From NCBI GenBank assembly GCA_008508345.1, contig QNGE01000947.1, forward strand, positions 81,095 to 145,094: a stretch of 64,000 nt of DNA, given 5' to 3'. Positions 54,001 to 62,004 of this stretch are shown piece by piece; within the stretch, counting starts at the first letter, position 1, and each line of letters begins with the position of its first letter. Made by a program: the position numbers and the translations under genes. The stretch is from Paragonimus westermani. Its lineage: Eukaryota > Platyhelminthes > Trematoda > Plagiorchiida > Troglotrematidae. The notes under the pieces were generated by a model that worked only from the letters and a program-made list of their open reading frames with translations, ran no database searches and was not told the origin of the DNA.

Positions 54001-56591
54001 ACTTCCTCAACTTTTGGTAATCTAACCAGAACCATATTTGATGGTTATCTGACCGCCAAACGTAAGTGCATTTTTTCTATCGACGGCATCGATATTTTAC
54101 CTGAAGCAAGTTGGCGGACCCTTTATCTATTTCGCATGGACAAAAGTGACGGTTGGTTCATTTTACTAACAGTCGTCCATGAAGGCGGGACTCCCCCGAA
54201 ACCATGCACAACACATTTTAACTTACGGAATCGCTCAGTAGTTTTCCAGTAGGTTTGACTTCGTTCGTACAGAAGTAGATTTTGACCGTTTTAAAATTCA
54301 GTCAGTTTGTCACTTCTGGACATAATAGTGACAGATACACTGTCGTTCGATCATCTGTTCCGACCTGAATTTTGAATGTCTGCTCCTGCGCATTATTCAT
54401 TTGTCAAGGTGAATTTAACATACCACTGAACTCAATTCCCCACAGACTATCTGCTTTTGACACGAGAATACTTCTTCTATTGCGCTGTTATTCCAGATGT
54501 GGAGAATTTTGTGTTTGTATTACTGATGAGCAGTCGGGGATTTAGTTTATTTCCAAGTTGAACCTCATTCACATTTGATTGCAGCTTTCGCTTTCAGATA
54601 GATTTTCCAGCCAGCCTCTTTCGAAAANGAAAGAGGCTGGCTGGAAAGTCTATCTGACTGTGAAGGCTGCGATCGAAGTGTTCAGCTTGAAAACCTTGTG
54701 TTTGGCGAGTCAACGCTGCAAGATTACTCAATTGGTCCCACAATTTCTTCGTGATCGACTTTTGAGTTTTGGGTTTTCAAATATTTATCATGTGGTGATA
54801 GATAGTAACGTTAACTGGTTTAATAACAGCGTAAGGCACTTTTGCAGGTTACTTTTAAAACACTGAAACGTCTTCGACTTAATTCGTTGTGTTCACAGAC
54901 TTAAGGGTTTCCTCTCAATTGGAAGTCGATTGTTGCCAGTCAGCCGCATATTAGGGTGATTAATAATTCTCATCCCGTACATCATGCACATACCAGATAA
55001 CTACTCATCAATGCACCCTGAACCACTTAACTTTAGTCTCTCTGTTAGCCTAGGTTTATTTCATAACGAGGTTACAACAGCTATAGGTTACAATGTGTCC
55101 GACCGCATATTGGACAGTGCACAATCTGCCAACAGCAACTAAACAAAATGTCAACTCAGCGCGTAAACTGAAAATGCCACGAAAGAAGTCGGACTCGGCG
55201 AAATTGTATGAGATTTAGGTGGCTATTGATGCAGTATATTCTGCCATTTATGATCAGCCACCAAATTATAGGTAGAGGGTGTTTGTATGAACCTGTTCAT
55301 TCCGATGTATTAAAAGCTGAATAATATGAAGTAAACGGCATTCAAAAAGATTGTTTTTGATAAAAAGCAGTTGGGGATCCCAAATCATCCGTACTAAACA
55401 CTCTTAGTTTTATGTCGGAAACTCTTCATTGTAATATCTTTCCAGTTATAATTGTTCCAACCTGTCTTTCTTATACATGCATTCCTGCATCAAATTAAGA
55501 CATCTGATCACAGTGTGCATACATAATAATTAAGACAGTTTTTAATGCTGTTTAGACGAAGTAAAAATGTAAATTGTGCGTAAATTAAATAAAGCCTTCT
55601 CTGTTCCACATAACATTCTAGAAATTTTAATCTATATATATATTTCGGAGCTAGCCGCATCACAACTTTTTGAGATTTGCTGAGTGAAATGAACCTTTGT
55701 TAGGGGCTTAATTATTACTTCCTTTAACTTGATGTTAAACTGATTTTCGAAAATCACCTCGGAAATAATGATGTGCGTTTATTTGATCATATCGTTTGGA
55801 CTTATTTCGCGAGTTCACTTGAACTTCTGTATCAGCCCTTGACTTCTGATCAACTGCTGCACTTCTGATGGCCGATTAGCGTACATCAACATGTAACGTA
55901 AACACTCGTAAGTCTGTTCCACATTAGGCGTTACGGTTCACAATTTATACAGCCAGGTCGATGGTCATTCCCTACGTTTTCCGCTTTGCCGTTTCGAGTG
56001 TACGGTAAAACGGGTTATTGGCTGATAGACGCTTGATCTTCTCTGCGTGCACCGAATGAACATGCATACCGTTCGCCTGATTCATTTACCACCACACAGT
56101 CATTCATTGATGGTCCCAAGTTAGAACAAGATCAGTTGGAAAACCTTCAGTTATTTCTGCAAAGCGAAAATTGTCATGAAACCTACAAAAAAATCCAACC
56201 CCAGTACCGATCACCAAAAGTGATGGAAGTTAATTTTCTAGTTAAACTTAACCCTCCTCAAGTATATTTGACCACTATTCGGTAAACAAAAGGACAATCG
56301 TCAAGAAATTCGAAGATTATGAATATGATCATAAGTGAACGTACCACCTCCATACTGCATACAAAGGTATGGAAACCGCCAAATGTTTCCCAAACCGACA
56401 GAGTAGCCGACACAACAGAGAAGAAATTCAATTTGTTTGCCCCACTGTGATCGCGGTTCCACGTCTCTATCCGAAGCGGCAAGCTGTTTACCGATCTTCA
56501 ATTCGTCAATCATTGTGTTGATGATTCTGTCAGACGAGGACTTGCTTAACTCACGTGAACTGATTTCCAAGTTAGACGATTGGGTAGGCAT
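17756..56591 (-). CDS. SLC6 sodium/chloride-dependent transporter, glycine-transporter-like, 11 exons (lacks C-terminal tail)
   Basis: Exons in order are 56591-56345, 52676-52545, 49397-49228, 44342-44182, 35176-35044, 30775-30641, 26017-25914, 21392-21152, 20937-20806, 19097-18998 and 18036-17756. They total 1,836 nt, or exactly 612 codons, with every phase matching. SLC6 proteins import neurotransmitters or amino acids across the plasma membrane driven by Na+ and Cl-. Visible hallmarks are [14 protein letters not shown] in TM1 (residues 62-75), WNT flanked by C167 and C176 in extracellular loop 2, IYYN in TM3, [16 protein letters not shown] in TM6, LGLDSQF in TM8 (D439/S440, sodium site 2) and the gate pair R72 with D495. 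TM1 has Gly where monoamine transporters have Asp, so the substrate is an amino acid. AWGG in TM6 points to the glycine transporter branch. Odd features are Cys370 in TM7 and Ala330 before TM6. The C-terminal tail exon was not placed. Confidence 0.95.
18037..18997 (-). other. Transporter intron 10 (961 bp)
   Basis: The intron begins GTGAGT on the - strand. No repeat or gene was recognised in it. Confidence 0.8.
18998..19097 (-). CDS. Transporter exon 10 (TM10)
   Basis: The acceptor is CCTTCCAG|GCTGGG and the donor TACG|GTGAGT. It encodes 33 codons plus one base: [16 protein letters not shown] followed by [22 protein letters not shown] carries the aspartate (residue 495) that forms the extracellular gate with Arg72 of TM1 in this family. 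Both splice sites are strong. Confidence 0.95.
19098..20805 (-). other. Transporter intron 9 (1,708 bp)
   Basis: The donor is AGA|GTAAGT. Nothing recognisable was seen inside. Confidence 0.8.
20806..20937 (-). CDS. Transporter exon 9 (end of TM8, TM9)
   Basis: The acceptor is ATCCAATAG|TTTTCC and the donor ACCAGA|GTAAGT. It has 44 codons, phase 0 at both ends. It reads [16 protein letters not shown], the conserved stretch after LGLDSQ, then TM9 [19 protein letters not shown]. The final Arg stands where most SLC6 proteins have Gln or another polar residue. Confidence 0.95.
20938..21151 (-). other. Transporter intron 8 (214 bp)
   Basis: The donor is GTCAA|GTACGT. It is by far the shortest intron of the gene. 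Confidence 0.9.
21152..21392 (-). CDS. Transporter exon 8 (TM7-TM8)
   Basis: The acceptor is CCCCTCAACAG|CGACGC and the donor CAA|GTACGT. It has one base plus 80 codons. It reads [18 protein letters not shown] (TM7), then [13 protein letters not shown] and the strongly conserved [13 protein letters not shown] of TM8. The TM7 serine of TS (residue 374), part of the chloride site, is present. The preceding asparagine of the usual N..TS motif is replaced by Cys370. Confidence 0.96.
21393..25913 (-). other. Transporter intron 7 (4,521 bp)
   Basis: The donor is CATTT|GTGAGT. It contains a GC-rich island at about 23130-23350 that differs from its surroundings. No other repeat or gene was recognised. 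Confidence 0.8.
23130..23350. other. GC-rich island of unknown origin inside intron 7
   Basis: This stretch is visibly richer in G and C, with many CpG steps (for example GCGGGCGCGCGCGTAGCG near 23323-23340), than the AT-rich intron around it. An open frame of 89 codons on the - strand spans it (23104-23373) but has no motif that I recognise. It could be a fragment of a transposon or a foreign insertion. Confidence 0.4.
25914..26017 (-). CDS. Transporter exon 7 (TM6)
   Basis: The acceptor is CTGCATTCCAG|ATTTGG and the donor CATTT|GTGAGT. It has 34 codons plus two bases. It reads [12 protein letters not shown] then [27 protein letters not shown]...GG.....SYN is the unwound substrate-binding helix of SLC6 proteins, and AWGG is the form seen in glycine transporters. 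The usual WIDAATQ reads WIAAATQ here. Confidence 0.96.
26470..26840 (-). mobile_element. LINE 3' end remnant
   Basis: The - strand is similar to the LINE 3' end at 8990-9365. It reads [20 protein letters not shown] near 26830, then [45 protein letters not shown] and SQWRSF. It has in-frame stops. The insertion is in the same orientation as the host transporter gene. Confidence 0.75.
27193..27207. repeat. Short (TA)n tract
   Basis: About 15 bp of alternating T and A. Confidence 0.9.
27729..27751. repeat. (TG)n microsatellite
   Basis: A TG dinucleotide run of about 11 units. Confidence 0.95.
28108..28121. repeat. Target-site duplication, left copy
   Basis: The 14-mer AGAATCGGAGGAAT is repeated exactly at 29401-29414, directly flanking the Penelope-like element. 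Confidence 0.85.
28121..28191. repeat. Inverted terminal repeat of Penelope-like element, 3' end
   Basis: It is the reverse complement of 29276-29346 at 68 of 71 positions without gaps. Read on the - strand it holds CTGATGA (28189-28183), a pairing stem GTCACC...GGTGAT and GAAAC (28163-28159), the conserved core order of a hammerhead ribozyme. Confidence 0.85.
28122..29400 (-). mobile_element. 5'-truncated Penelope-like retroelement with GIY-YIG domain
   Basis: One - strand frame runs from the catalytic DD box of the reverse transcriptase ([13 protein letters not shown] near 29262) through [25 protein letters not shown] and [15 protein letters not shown]. It continues to a linker ([19 protein letters not shown]) and the GIY-YIG endonuclease ([48 protein letters not shown]). 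Four in-frame stops interrupt it, one of them replacing the Tyr of the YIG motif, and there is no frameshift. Everything 5' of the DD box is missing. The element is 1,279 bp long, bounded by a 14-bp target-site duplication and by inverted ends. Penelope-type elements are known for this RT plus GIY-YIG order. The element is inactive. Confidence 0.92.
29276..29346. repeat. Inverted terminal repeat of Penelope-like element, 5' end
   Basis: This is the partner of 28121-28191. Read on the + strand it holds CTGATGA (29278-29284) and GAAAC (29304-29308). Two substitutions in this copy weaken the stem between them. It abuts the truncated start of the reverse transcriptase frame. Confidence 0.85.
29401..29414. 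repeat. Target-site duplication, right copy
   Basis: An exact repeat of AGAATCGGAGGAAT found at 28108-28121. Confidence 0.85.
30641..30775 (-). CDS. Transporter exon 6 (TM5 and extracellular loop 3)
   Basis: The acceptor is TTCTCTTTGAAG|GTTGTC and the donor ATCGAC|GTAAGC. It has 45 codons, phase 0 at both ends. It reads [20 protein letters not shown] then [25 protein letters not shown]......IRG.TLPGA..GI.....PDW is the family pattern. Confidence 0.96.
30776..35043 (-). other. Transporter intron 5 (4,268 bp)
   Basis: The donor is GGAAAA|GTAGGT. No gene or clear repeat was recognised. A short TGTTGACA tandem pair occurs near 33255. Confidence 0.8.
35044..35176 (-). CDS. Transporter exon 5 (TM4)
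   Basis: The acceptor is CTGACTCACAG|ATTCAA and the donor GGAAAA|GTAGGT. It has one base plus 44 codons. It reads [20 protein letters not shown] then [20 protein letters not shown] and TSGK. GG.NW......AW.I.F.C..KG...SGK is the conserved TM4 pattern leading into KVVY of TM5. Confidence 0.95.
35177..44181 (-). other. Transporter intron 4 (9,005 bp)
   Basis: This is the longest intron of the gene. A tRNA-SINE-like sequence lies at 40264-40362. The blocks at 35450-35700 and 36340-38580 look like old repetitive or coding-like debris, but I could not assign them to any family. Confidence 0.75.
40264..40362 (+). repeat. Possible tRNA-derived SINE remnant
   Basis: It has an A-box-like TTGCCTAGCGG (40266-40276) and a B-box-like GGTTCAAATTC (40343-40353). 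A T run that could terminate RNA polymerase III follows (from about 40357). The A-to-B distance, about 67 bases between the boxes, is longer than in a normal tRNA without an intron, and no cloverleaf closes. A degraded tRNA-derived SINE is the best reading. Confidence 0.4.
44182..44342 (-). CDS. Transporter exon 4 (extracellular loop 2)
   Basis: It has 53 codons plus two bases. Its end EAENFQ joins to FNVLEVS of exon 5 with a matching phase, as expected for the end of loop 2 before TM4. The loop is poorly conserved in the family, so support comes from phase and position. The chosen acceptor (CGTCGTGAG|TGTTCG) has no good pyrimidine tract and the donor (TTTCA|GTGGGA) is weak. An NVS glycosylation sequon is present, as is common in this loop. 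A different start or an additional small exon is possible. Confidence 0.6.
44343..49227 (-). other. Transporter intron 3 (4,885 bp)
   Basis: The donor is AATGTA|GTGAGT. Nothing recognisable was seen. A TGGCTCAAGTGGTA string near 45204-45217 looks like a tRNA A-box but has no B-box partner. Confidence 0.7.
49228..49397 (-). CDS. Transporter exon 3 (TM3 and start of loop 2)
   Basis: The acceptor is CACAAATCACAG|GTCTCG and the donor AATGTA|GTGAGT. It has two bases plus 56 codons. It reads [20 protein letters not shown], then [20 protein letters not shown] and [16 protein letters not shown]. The C.{8}C pair around WNT is the conserved loop 2 disulfide, and the YY in IYYN includes the TM3 substrate-site tyrosine. 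Confidence 0.96.
49398..52544 (-). other. Transporter intron 2 (3,147 bp)
   Basis: The donor is TTCAAG|GTATTC. No gene or repeat was recognised. Confidence 0.8.
52545..52676 (-). CDS. Transporter exon 2 (TM2)
   Basis: The acceptor is TTCTCTTCATAG|GAGCAT and the donor TTTCAAG|GTATTC. It reads [20 protein letters not shown], then [12 protein letters not shown] and [18 protein letters not shown]......CG..LFF.E...GQ is the family TM2 pattern. Flanking codons split in phase 1 on both sides. Confidence 0.96.
52920..53197 (+). CDS. Candidate exon of an unidentified gene, opposite strand
   Basis: An open + strand frame reads [20 protein letters not shown], then [60 protein letters not shown] and [12 protein letters not shown]. 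It ends at a very good donor (GAATGAA|GTATGT). AAG and CAG acceptors at 52913-52919 follow a pyrimidine-rich stretch. The charged, helix-prone content looks like real protein, about 90 residues. I do not recognise the family and found no neighbouring exon on this strand. It could be a nested gene, a pseudogene fragment or chance. Confidence 0.35.
54577..54674. repeat. 46-bp inverted repeat with an ambiguous base in the loop
   Basis: The arms 54577-54622 and 54629-54674 are reverse complements at about 39 of 46 positions, with perfect pairing over GCTGGCTGGAAA-type core sequence next to the 6-base loop. The single n at 54628 sits in the loop. Because the arms differ, this is not simply a mirrored read, but the n may mark an assembly join. 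Confidence 0.75.
56345..56591 (-). CDS. Transporter exon 1 (N-terminus and TM1)
   Basis: The start ATG at 56591-56589 lies in GAAAATGCCT, a fair initiation context. An in-frame ATG at 56651 would add 20 hydrophobic residues and is less likely. The 82 codons begin [20 protein letters not shown], a hydrophilic cytosolic tail, then [16 protein letters not shown] and [18 protein letters not shown] before TM1 is the conserved intracellular gate. The donor is GGAGGTG|GTACGT. Confidence 0.95.
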
Positions 56592-59500
56592 TTTCAACAC
56601 ATAAGCAACAATATTTTGTCTGTTTAACAGGTGAATAAAAATGAGAATCACGTAACTAATAAAAGTGTTAATACATTAGAGGAAAAAATTACATAATGTG
56701 GCACGGAAATTTTATCTATTACAGACGATTTTTTTTCAATTAATTTTTGGCCATACGAAATTGTCGAATCCTTTGAAGTAAGGTTTGTCTAATAGTTTGC
56801 TTTTTGACATGTGTAGCAATTAAGTTGAAAAAGTCGTGAATTTGAAATGAAGTCCCTCAATCGATACATAAAGTGAATTCAACTGCTATTTAAAATCGTG
56901 GTGTGGTTTTTTTAAGGCAATTAAAAATACTTCTATTCCTGTTGGAGTGATCAGTTGCACAAGGTTATCATTCGTAATATGCTGAATCGCTGTATCCTGT
57001 TCACTGTTACAAATTAAGACATGAAATTCTGGGGCGTTTTTTCCAGTTGCAAAATACGTGAATCACTGATGGGGGTTATACTCCACACAAAGTTGATTGT
57101 GGCTTTTTTCTTCTCGTAAATTCTTACCCAACACATTCGTTGTAGAATATATTTTAGTTCAGGAAATCCACCAACGCTGCTAGCCAAAGTTTTAGAATAT
57201 CCGACTGGGCTCTGTAAAATGTTGCCTTAAATCTACGAGAAGTCTAATTAGACGTGTATTTAGTTGCTATCAAATTAACGATTCATCAAACCTCCTCATT
57301 ACCCTCATAATCTTGAAGTTCTATCGACACACTCTTTAAGATTATTTCGTTGTCGAATACCCGTGGAGTAGACAGACGGTGAATAAGCTAGATTACTCCA
57401 ACTTCATCCGCCACTTACAGATAGATTGTCTCTCTTTCTAAAATGCTGAAGTGACATGTGCTTCGACAAGACACATTCGATGTTCATCTCATCGTGAGCA
57501 AAGATTTACGAAGCATTAGTTAAGCTATGTGGGTTTCACCTAGATCGTTACCAAGTGCGTCATAGTAAGGTTAATTTTCCACCAAACTCGGATCCCGGAC
57601 AAGAGTTACGACAAAAAAGTGTTTGCAACGAAAAGCGTTGAACAGAAAACTGCCCGAATCTCTTCATCAAATGGAAAATGAAGTGCGTAAGACTAAAGCC
57701 TGAGTACCCGTCATACTAGGAAAGGTGTGTTTGGTAGTGATTCTTGGGACGACCACATTCTACTGCAGTGAAATATTAATTTAATTAAAATGGCCAGTTA
57801 TATTAAAAAATTGCCAACTCTTACGGGGAATGAAGAGTTATCAGTATCATCAAACAGAGCGGCATTTTTGCGTTTGTGGACGTAATTTATGGTTTTGTAT
57901 ATTACTTCAGATAATCATGTGTCGATATGGCTTAAAGAATGCTTTCAATTATAGAAAATAAGTCGGAAATCTCTAATGAGCGCTTTGCCTCAGTCCACTA
58001 CTCAACTCAATGAGCATCTTCGTGGAACTCTTATATCGGTTACTAGTTATATGTTACAGACTCATCTTTTTACCCGAATACAAATTTAGCTTTGTAAGCC
58101 GATAGCTGTTGTAGAAATCGTCAACTGTTCAATGTTATCGAAGCCCTGCCAAACATAAAAACTGCTGTAGCTAAGGTGAACATATAAACGTTACACCGCT
58201 ATGTTTAACGTCGTAACCGTTTCATTTTTTGGAGATTTTTGTTACATCAATAACACAAATCGTTTCGATGACGACAGTGTGAGAAATCACCGTGAGTAGT
58301 TGGTATTCGAATGAGCGAGTGACATAAAGTGTAGTTCTCAGCCAGTTTTCGAGTTTGGATCTGATTAACTCCGGAAACTATCGTGCTATTTCTGAAAATT
58401 GAGTCGAAATCGGTTGCGCGCTTGAACAGATGCTCGATTGCATATATCAGACACAGTCTATTGGCATCCAGGCTATATTTCCTTAATTTGATGAATACTT
58501 GTGGATGTCTAAAACATATCTCAGTAAGTTCAGTGAGTCCGATAAATTCAATGTGACAAAGATTAACATTTAATATTGACAGGATAGACAGACGAATAGA
58601 GTTTACAGTTTCCTGATTCACCAAACTTCTCATGTTATTTTATCCACCTGTCATTGTAGTGACCAGATGAACGAGATGTACTGATCGGATCAATCATTAA
58701 ATGCAGGCTATCCGCAACAAATTATTGTCTGTGATGACTGATATACAGTTAAATAAGTTGACAGGCCATGCATTGCCAGCAGCTTGAAACACTAAGTTTC
58801 AGCTGTCCCTTATGTTATTCTCAAACTACGTTACAAAGAACGCCGTGCTAACAGAGGAACCTCAGATTTGGTAGATCAGTGTGAATTGCGGTTAAAGTGG
58901 CTGGTTGAATCTGACAGCCGTCAAGTGGAGTTGAGACAGATGTCTTAGATGAAGAAGTTTTTATAGTATATTTCTGGTAAGTCCATGCTACACGAGAACC
59001 AAGGTGGACCGTCAATGCTTTTTGTTGTCTAACGTGGTTGCACATACGAAGGCAGGGTTTCATGAGGCAATGGGGCATCGTCGACACATTCTGTACGACA
59101 CAACTTGCGAAGAAGTGTATTTTTGAAAATTGACTTCTGGCACTTACTTCGATCAGAAGAAGGAGCTACTTACGGTTGACCACTAGAGGCTCGGTGTGGG
59201 TAAAAGTAACAGAAACGATAACCAATAAACTACTGAATAACAACAGTGTAATGCATGAGTCAAACAGGCAAGTAAGCATGGAGGTGAACAAAGAGTTCCA
59301 TAACACGACGGGGTGGTCATGGCGTAAATCAGTTGATAAATTGCTCGACATTAAATTCTTCAGAGACTATTACAGTTGAAAATGATTAAAATGAGAGTTG
59401 AGGATTCCGTAAAGAACGGGCCCATCACGGTAGCTGTGATTACGTCAACTGTAAGGTTTTTGAAAGTTTCCTTTGTTTAATCAGGTCTAGTCGTAGGGAG

Positions 59501-61467
59501 CGAGTGGTGATAGCTGCTGCTTTAGATAAGTGTTTTTCTAAGGTTTTTGTAAATCATCCGGGTTATTTTAAAACTAAAGGAAAATAGTTGTTTATTGTCG
59601 ACCAAGTGTCCACTCTGTTGGACGCTTCAAAATAACACTACTAACAGATGTGATAGTAAAATTAATGAGGGATTTTAGGTCATGATCAGCGATGAGCATG
59701 GATGTTGTTCTCGTGTGTTCGATATACCTGACAGTACAATTTCGAACAGACTGATATGGAACTAAAGAGTTAGAGTGAGCATGTAGTTTATCCTTGACTT
59801 TCTGAATGATGGCCGGCTGAGTTTCCGCAGTTTAACACACAGAGACCGCTGAGTCAGCATTTTCTGTACGCTTTAACAGACGTTGCCTTAGTATCTCAAG
59901 CTCATTATATTCTTTAAAAAGGACTGCGAGGTAGAGGTCATAATACTTCGATAGTGACTGAAGAACAGTAGCGGGGCATTTTTCTGGTTTTTGCAACAAC
60001 GGCATTTTTACTGATCGAAACTTTACACGCTTCTTGTGTCCTGCGGCATGTTTATTCGGTTACATGTTAGTACTTCTGAAGCAGATAGCTCCGTAATCAT
60101 TAAATTTTATTTTTGAAACATGGAATGTTTGGTTGCCCGTGGCTGTTACAACTTCAGAGTTTACCATCGCTTTCTCGAAGGCATTATATAGCCGAAATAC
60201 TGTCCAGATGAAACGTTGAAAAAGGCGAGAAGAGTCTCAAGTCAAGCCATAATTTCAGTTCCGCAAGGGTTAGAAGGTGCACATACCGAAGCCACTGACT
60301 GCTATCTGTGATTTGCTATGTTTGCACTCGATCAATGACAGACTCAAGTCAGGTGAACGTAGCCAAGTCAAATCAAGATTGGGACAGAAATGAAATACGT
60401 GATCTGCTTCAGGTGAGATCTCAGATACACTTTTTGGAATGTGGTCATGCTCGCCTGGAAATTGACTGAAACGCTGGTAGTGAGTGATACTTAGCGCCAT
60501 TTGCCAGTAGTTCACTAACAGAACAAACAATTGTCGGTTTCATGTTAATTGATCCCTGCAGACAAACGCGGTTCAAAATGTTCGGAACTAACCATATGCA
60601 TTCGTCGTTCATTTCTTAAGGCTGGGTTTAGTCTTAAGTGTTCCAGTAGGATGGGCCGATGAGAATTTGTTCCACAGTTCATTATGTAGCAGTTTTGTGG
60701 TACCAGGGGAACAACTGTCTGCAATGATGGACCCGAACGCTGACTGTAACATTTGTTTCGTAGCTTTCTCCAGGCTCGGGCAGATCACATTATGTGAAAA
60801 ACGGCTGCTGAAAAATCAACACGTTTCCAACGATTTGCCCAAAACTATGACTCACTAAACTCTTTGAGCGTCTACGAACTACAGTAACGCAATGCAGCTC
60901 TTGGTGATGAAGCCAAATCTCTGTTGGAAGAAACTGCCGAGAGTTGCGAGAGTTAGTTTGAAACTCCTTCAGGAAGCTTCCATCCAGTCTTGGCCCACGG
61001 AAGTTCAGGTGTTGGACTGTAAAGCAGTAAGATTAATCCAGGAAGTTGAAGAGCGGGCTAAGTGGTAATCTTGAGGTATGCAACTAAATAAAAGACCTGT
61101 TGAACTCCGTGTCGGGCAGGTGTGCTAATTGGACCGCGATTGTTAGACTCGAATCACATCAGACATACTTATCGTCTCTGATGTAAGATAGCCAACCAAC
61201 ACCGCAAGACATCTTCCAAACCACCAGGCATATTCATTGTAACACCGCACACAGCATTCAATACTACACGAATAACAAGATGAAAATGGGCGGTTACTAC
61301 AAACTGGTAAATGGTGACCAACTATGCATGACAAAACCAATGTCTCCGTTTTCGGGTCACTCATTTGCCTGGTTATACTGCTTAAAACGAAAGGAGAGGT
61401 AGCTTCTGACTAAGTATCTTGTGGTTTTAACTGTGTTGATAGCTGAACTTTTGTGAGATATACGCAC
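56592..61467. other. Upstream region of the transporter, no gene recognised
   Basis: It should include the 5' UTR and promoter of the transporter, but no TATA box or initiator can be assigned with confidence. A 128-codon frame on the - strand (58247-58633) has no family motif. Several frames of this length are expected by chance in AT-rich DNA of this window size. Confidence 0.4.
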
Positions 61468-61735
61468 TAAATTTAGTAGGAATGAAGTCAAACAGTTTGG
61501 GTATCGTGAATAACAGGTTACCGATAAACATATTGGGAATAAAAGATGTTTCCAGAAAGTCGTAATACTCTACTTTTCAACCACCTCGGATGGCCCTCCT
61601 CAGGAGCGGTTTAATCGAAATCTGGGTTACAACACCCCTGAGGAAGGCCACCCAAAGTGGTTGAAACGTAGAGTATTACAACTTTGTGTTATTCCCAATC
61701 TCTTCATCACTGGCTGAACTTTCTTTGAATGTTAT
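61468..61735. repeat. Palindromic tandem repeat, unit 1
   Basis: This unit of about 268 bp is repeated at 61737-62004. Inside, roughly 61530-61605 is the inverted partner of 61637-61700, so each unit folds into one long hairpin. The + strand carries CTGAGGA (61638-61644), a paired stem GGCCACC...GTGG, and GAAAC (61663-61667), again a hammerhead-like core. The other arm carries CTGAGGA on the - strand (61603-61597). Confidence 0.85.
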
Positions 61736-61736
61736 N

Positions 61737-62004
61737 TAAATTTAGTAGGAATGAAGTCAAACAGTTTGGGTATCGTGATTAACAGGTTACCGACAAACAT
61801 ATTGGGAATAAAAAATGTTTCCAGAAAGTCGTAATACTCTACTTTTCAACCACGTCGGATGGCCTTCCTCAGGAGCGTTCTAATCGAAATCTGGATTACA
61901 ACACCCATGAGGAAGACCACCCGAGGTGGTTGAAGCGTAGAGTATTACAACTTTGTGTTATTCCCAATCTCTTCATCACTGGCTGAACTTTCTTTGAATG
62001 TTAT
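61737..62004. repeat. Palindromic tandem repeat, unit 2
   Basis: It is offset by 269 bp and about 95 percent identical to unit 1. The hammerhead-like core is damaged here (ATGAGGA and GAAGC on the + strand). An ambiguous base (n, 61736) lies exactly at the unit junction, so the true copy number may be larger than shown. Confidence 0.85.

Larger units (their letters stand above)
52677..56344 (-). other. Transporter intron 1 (3,668 bp)
   Basis: The donor is GGAGGTG|GTACGT. It contains a candidate exon of another gene on the + strand (52920-53197) and an inverted repeat around an ambiguous base (54577-54674). The rest shows nothing recognisable. Confidence 0.8.

Noticed and set aside
58247..58633. 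128-codon open frame on the - strand
   Set aside because: No recognisable motif. Several such frames are expected by chance in 64 kb of AT-rich DNA.
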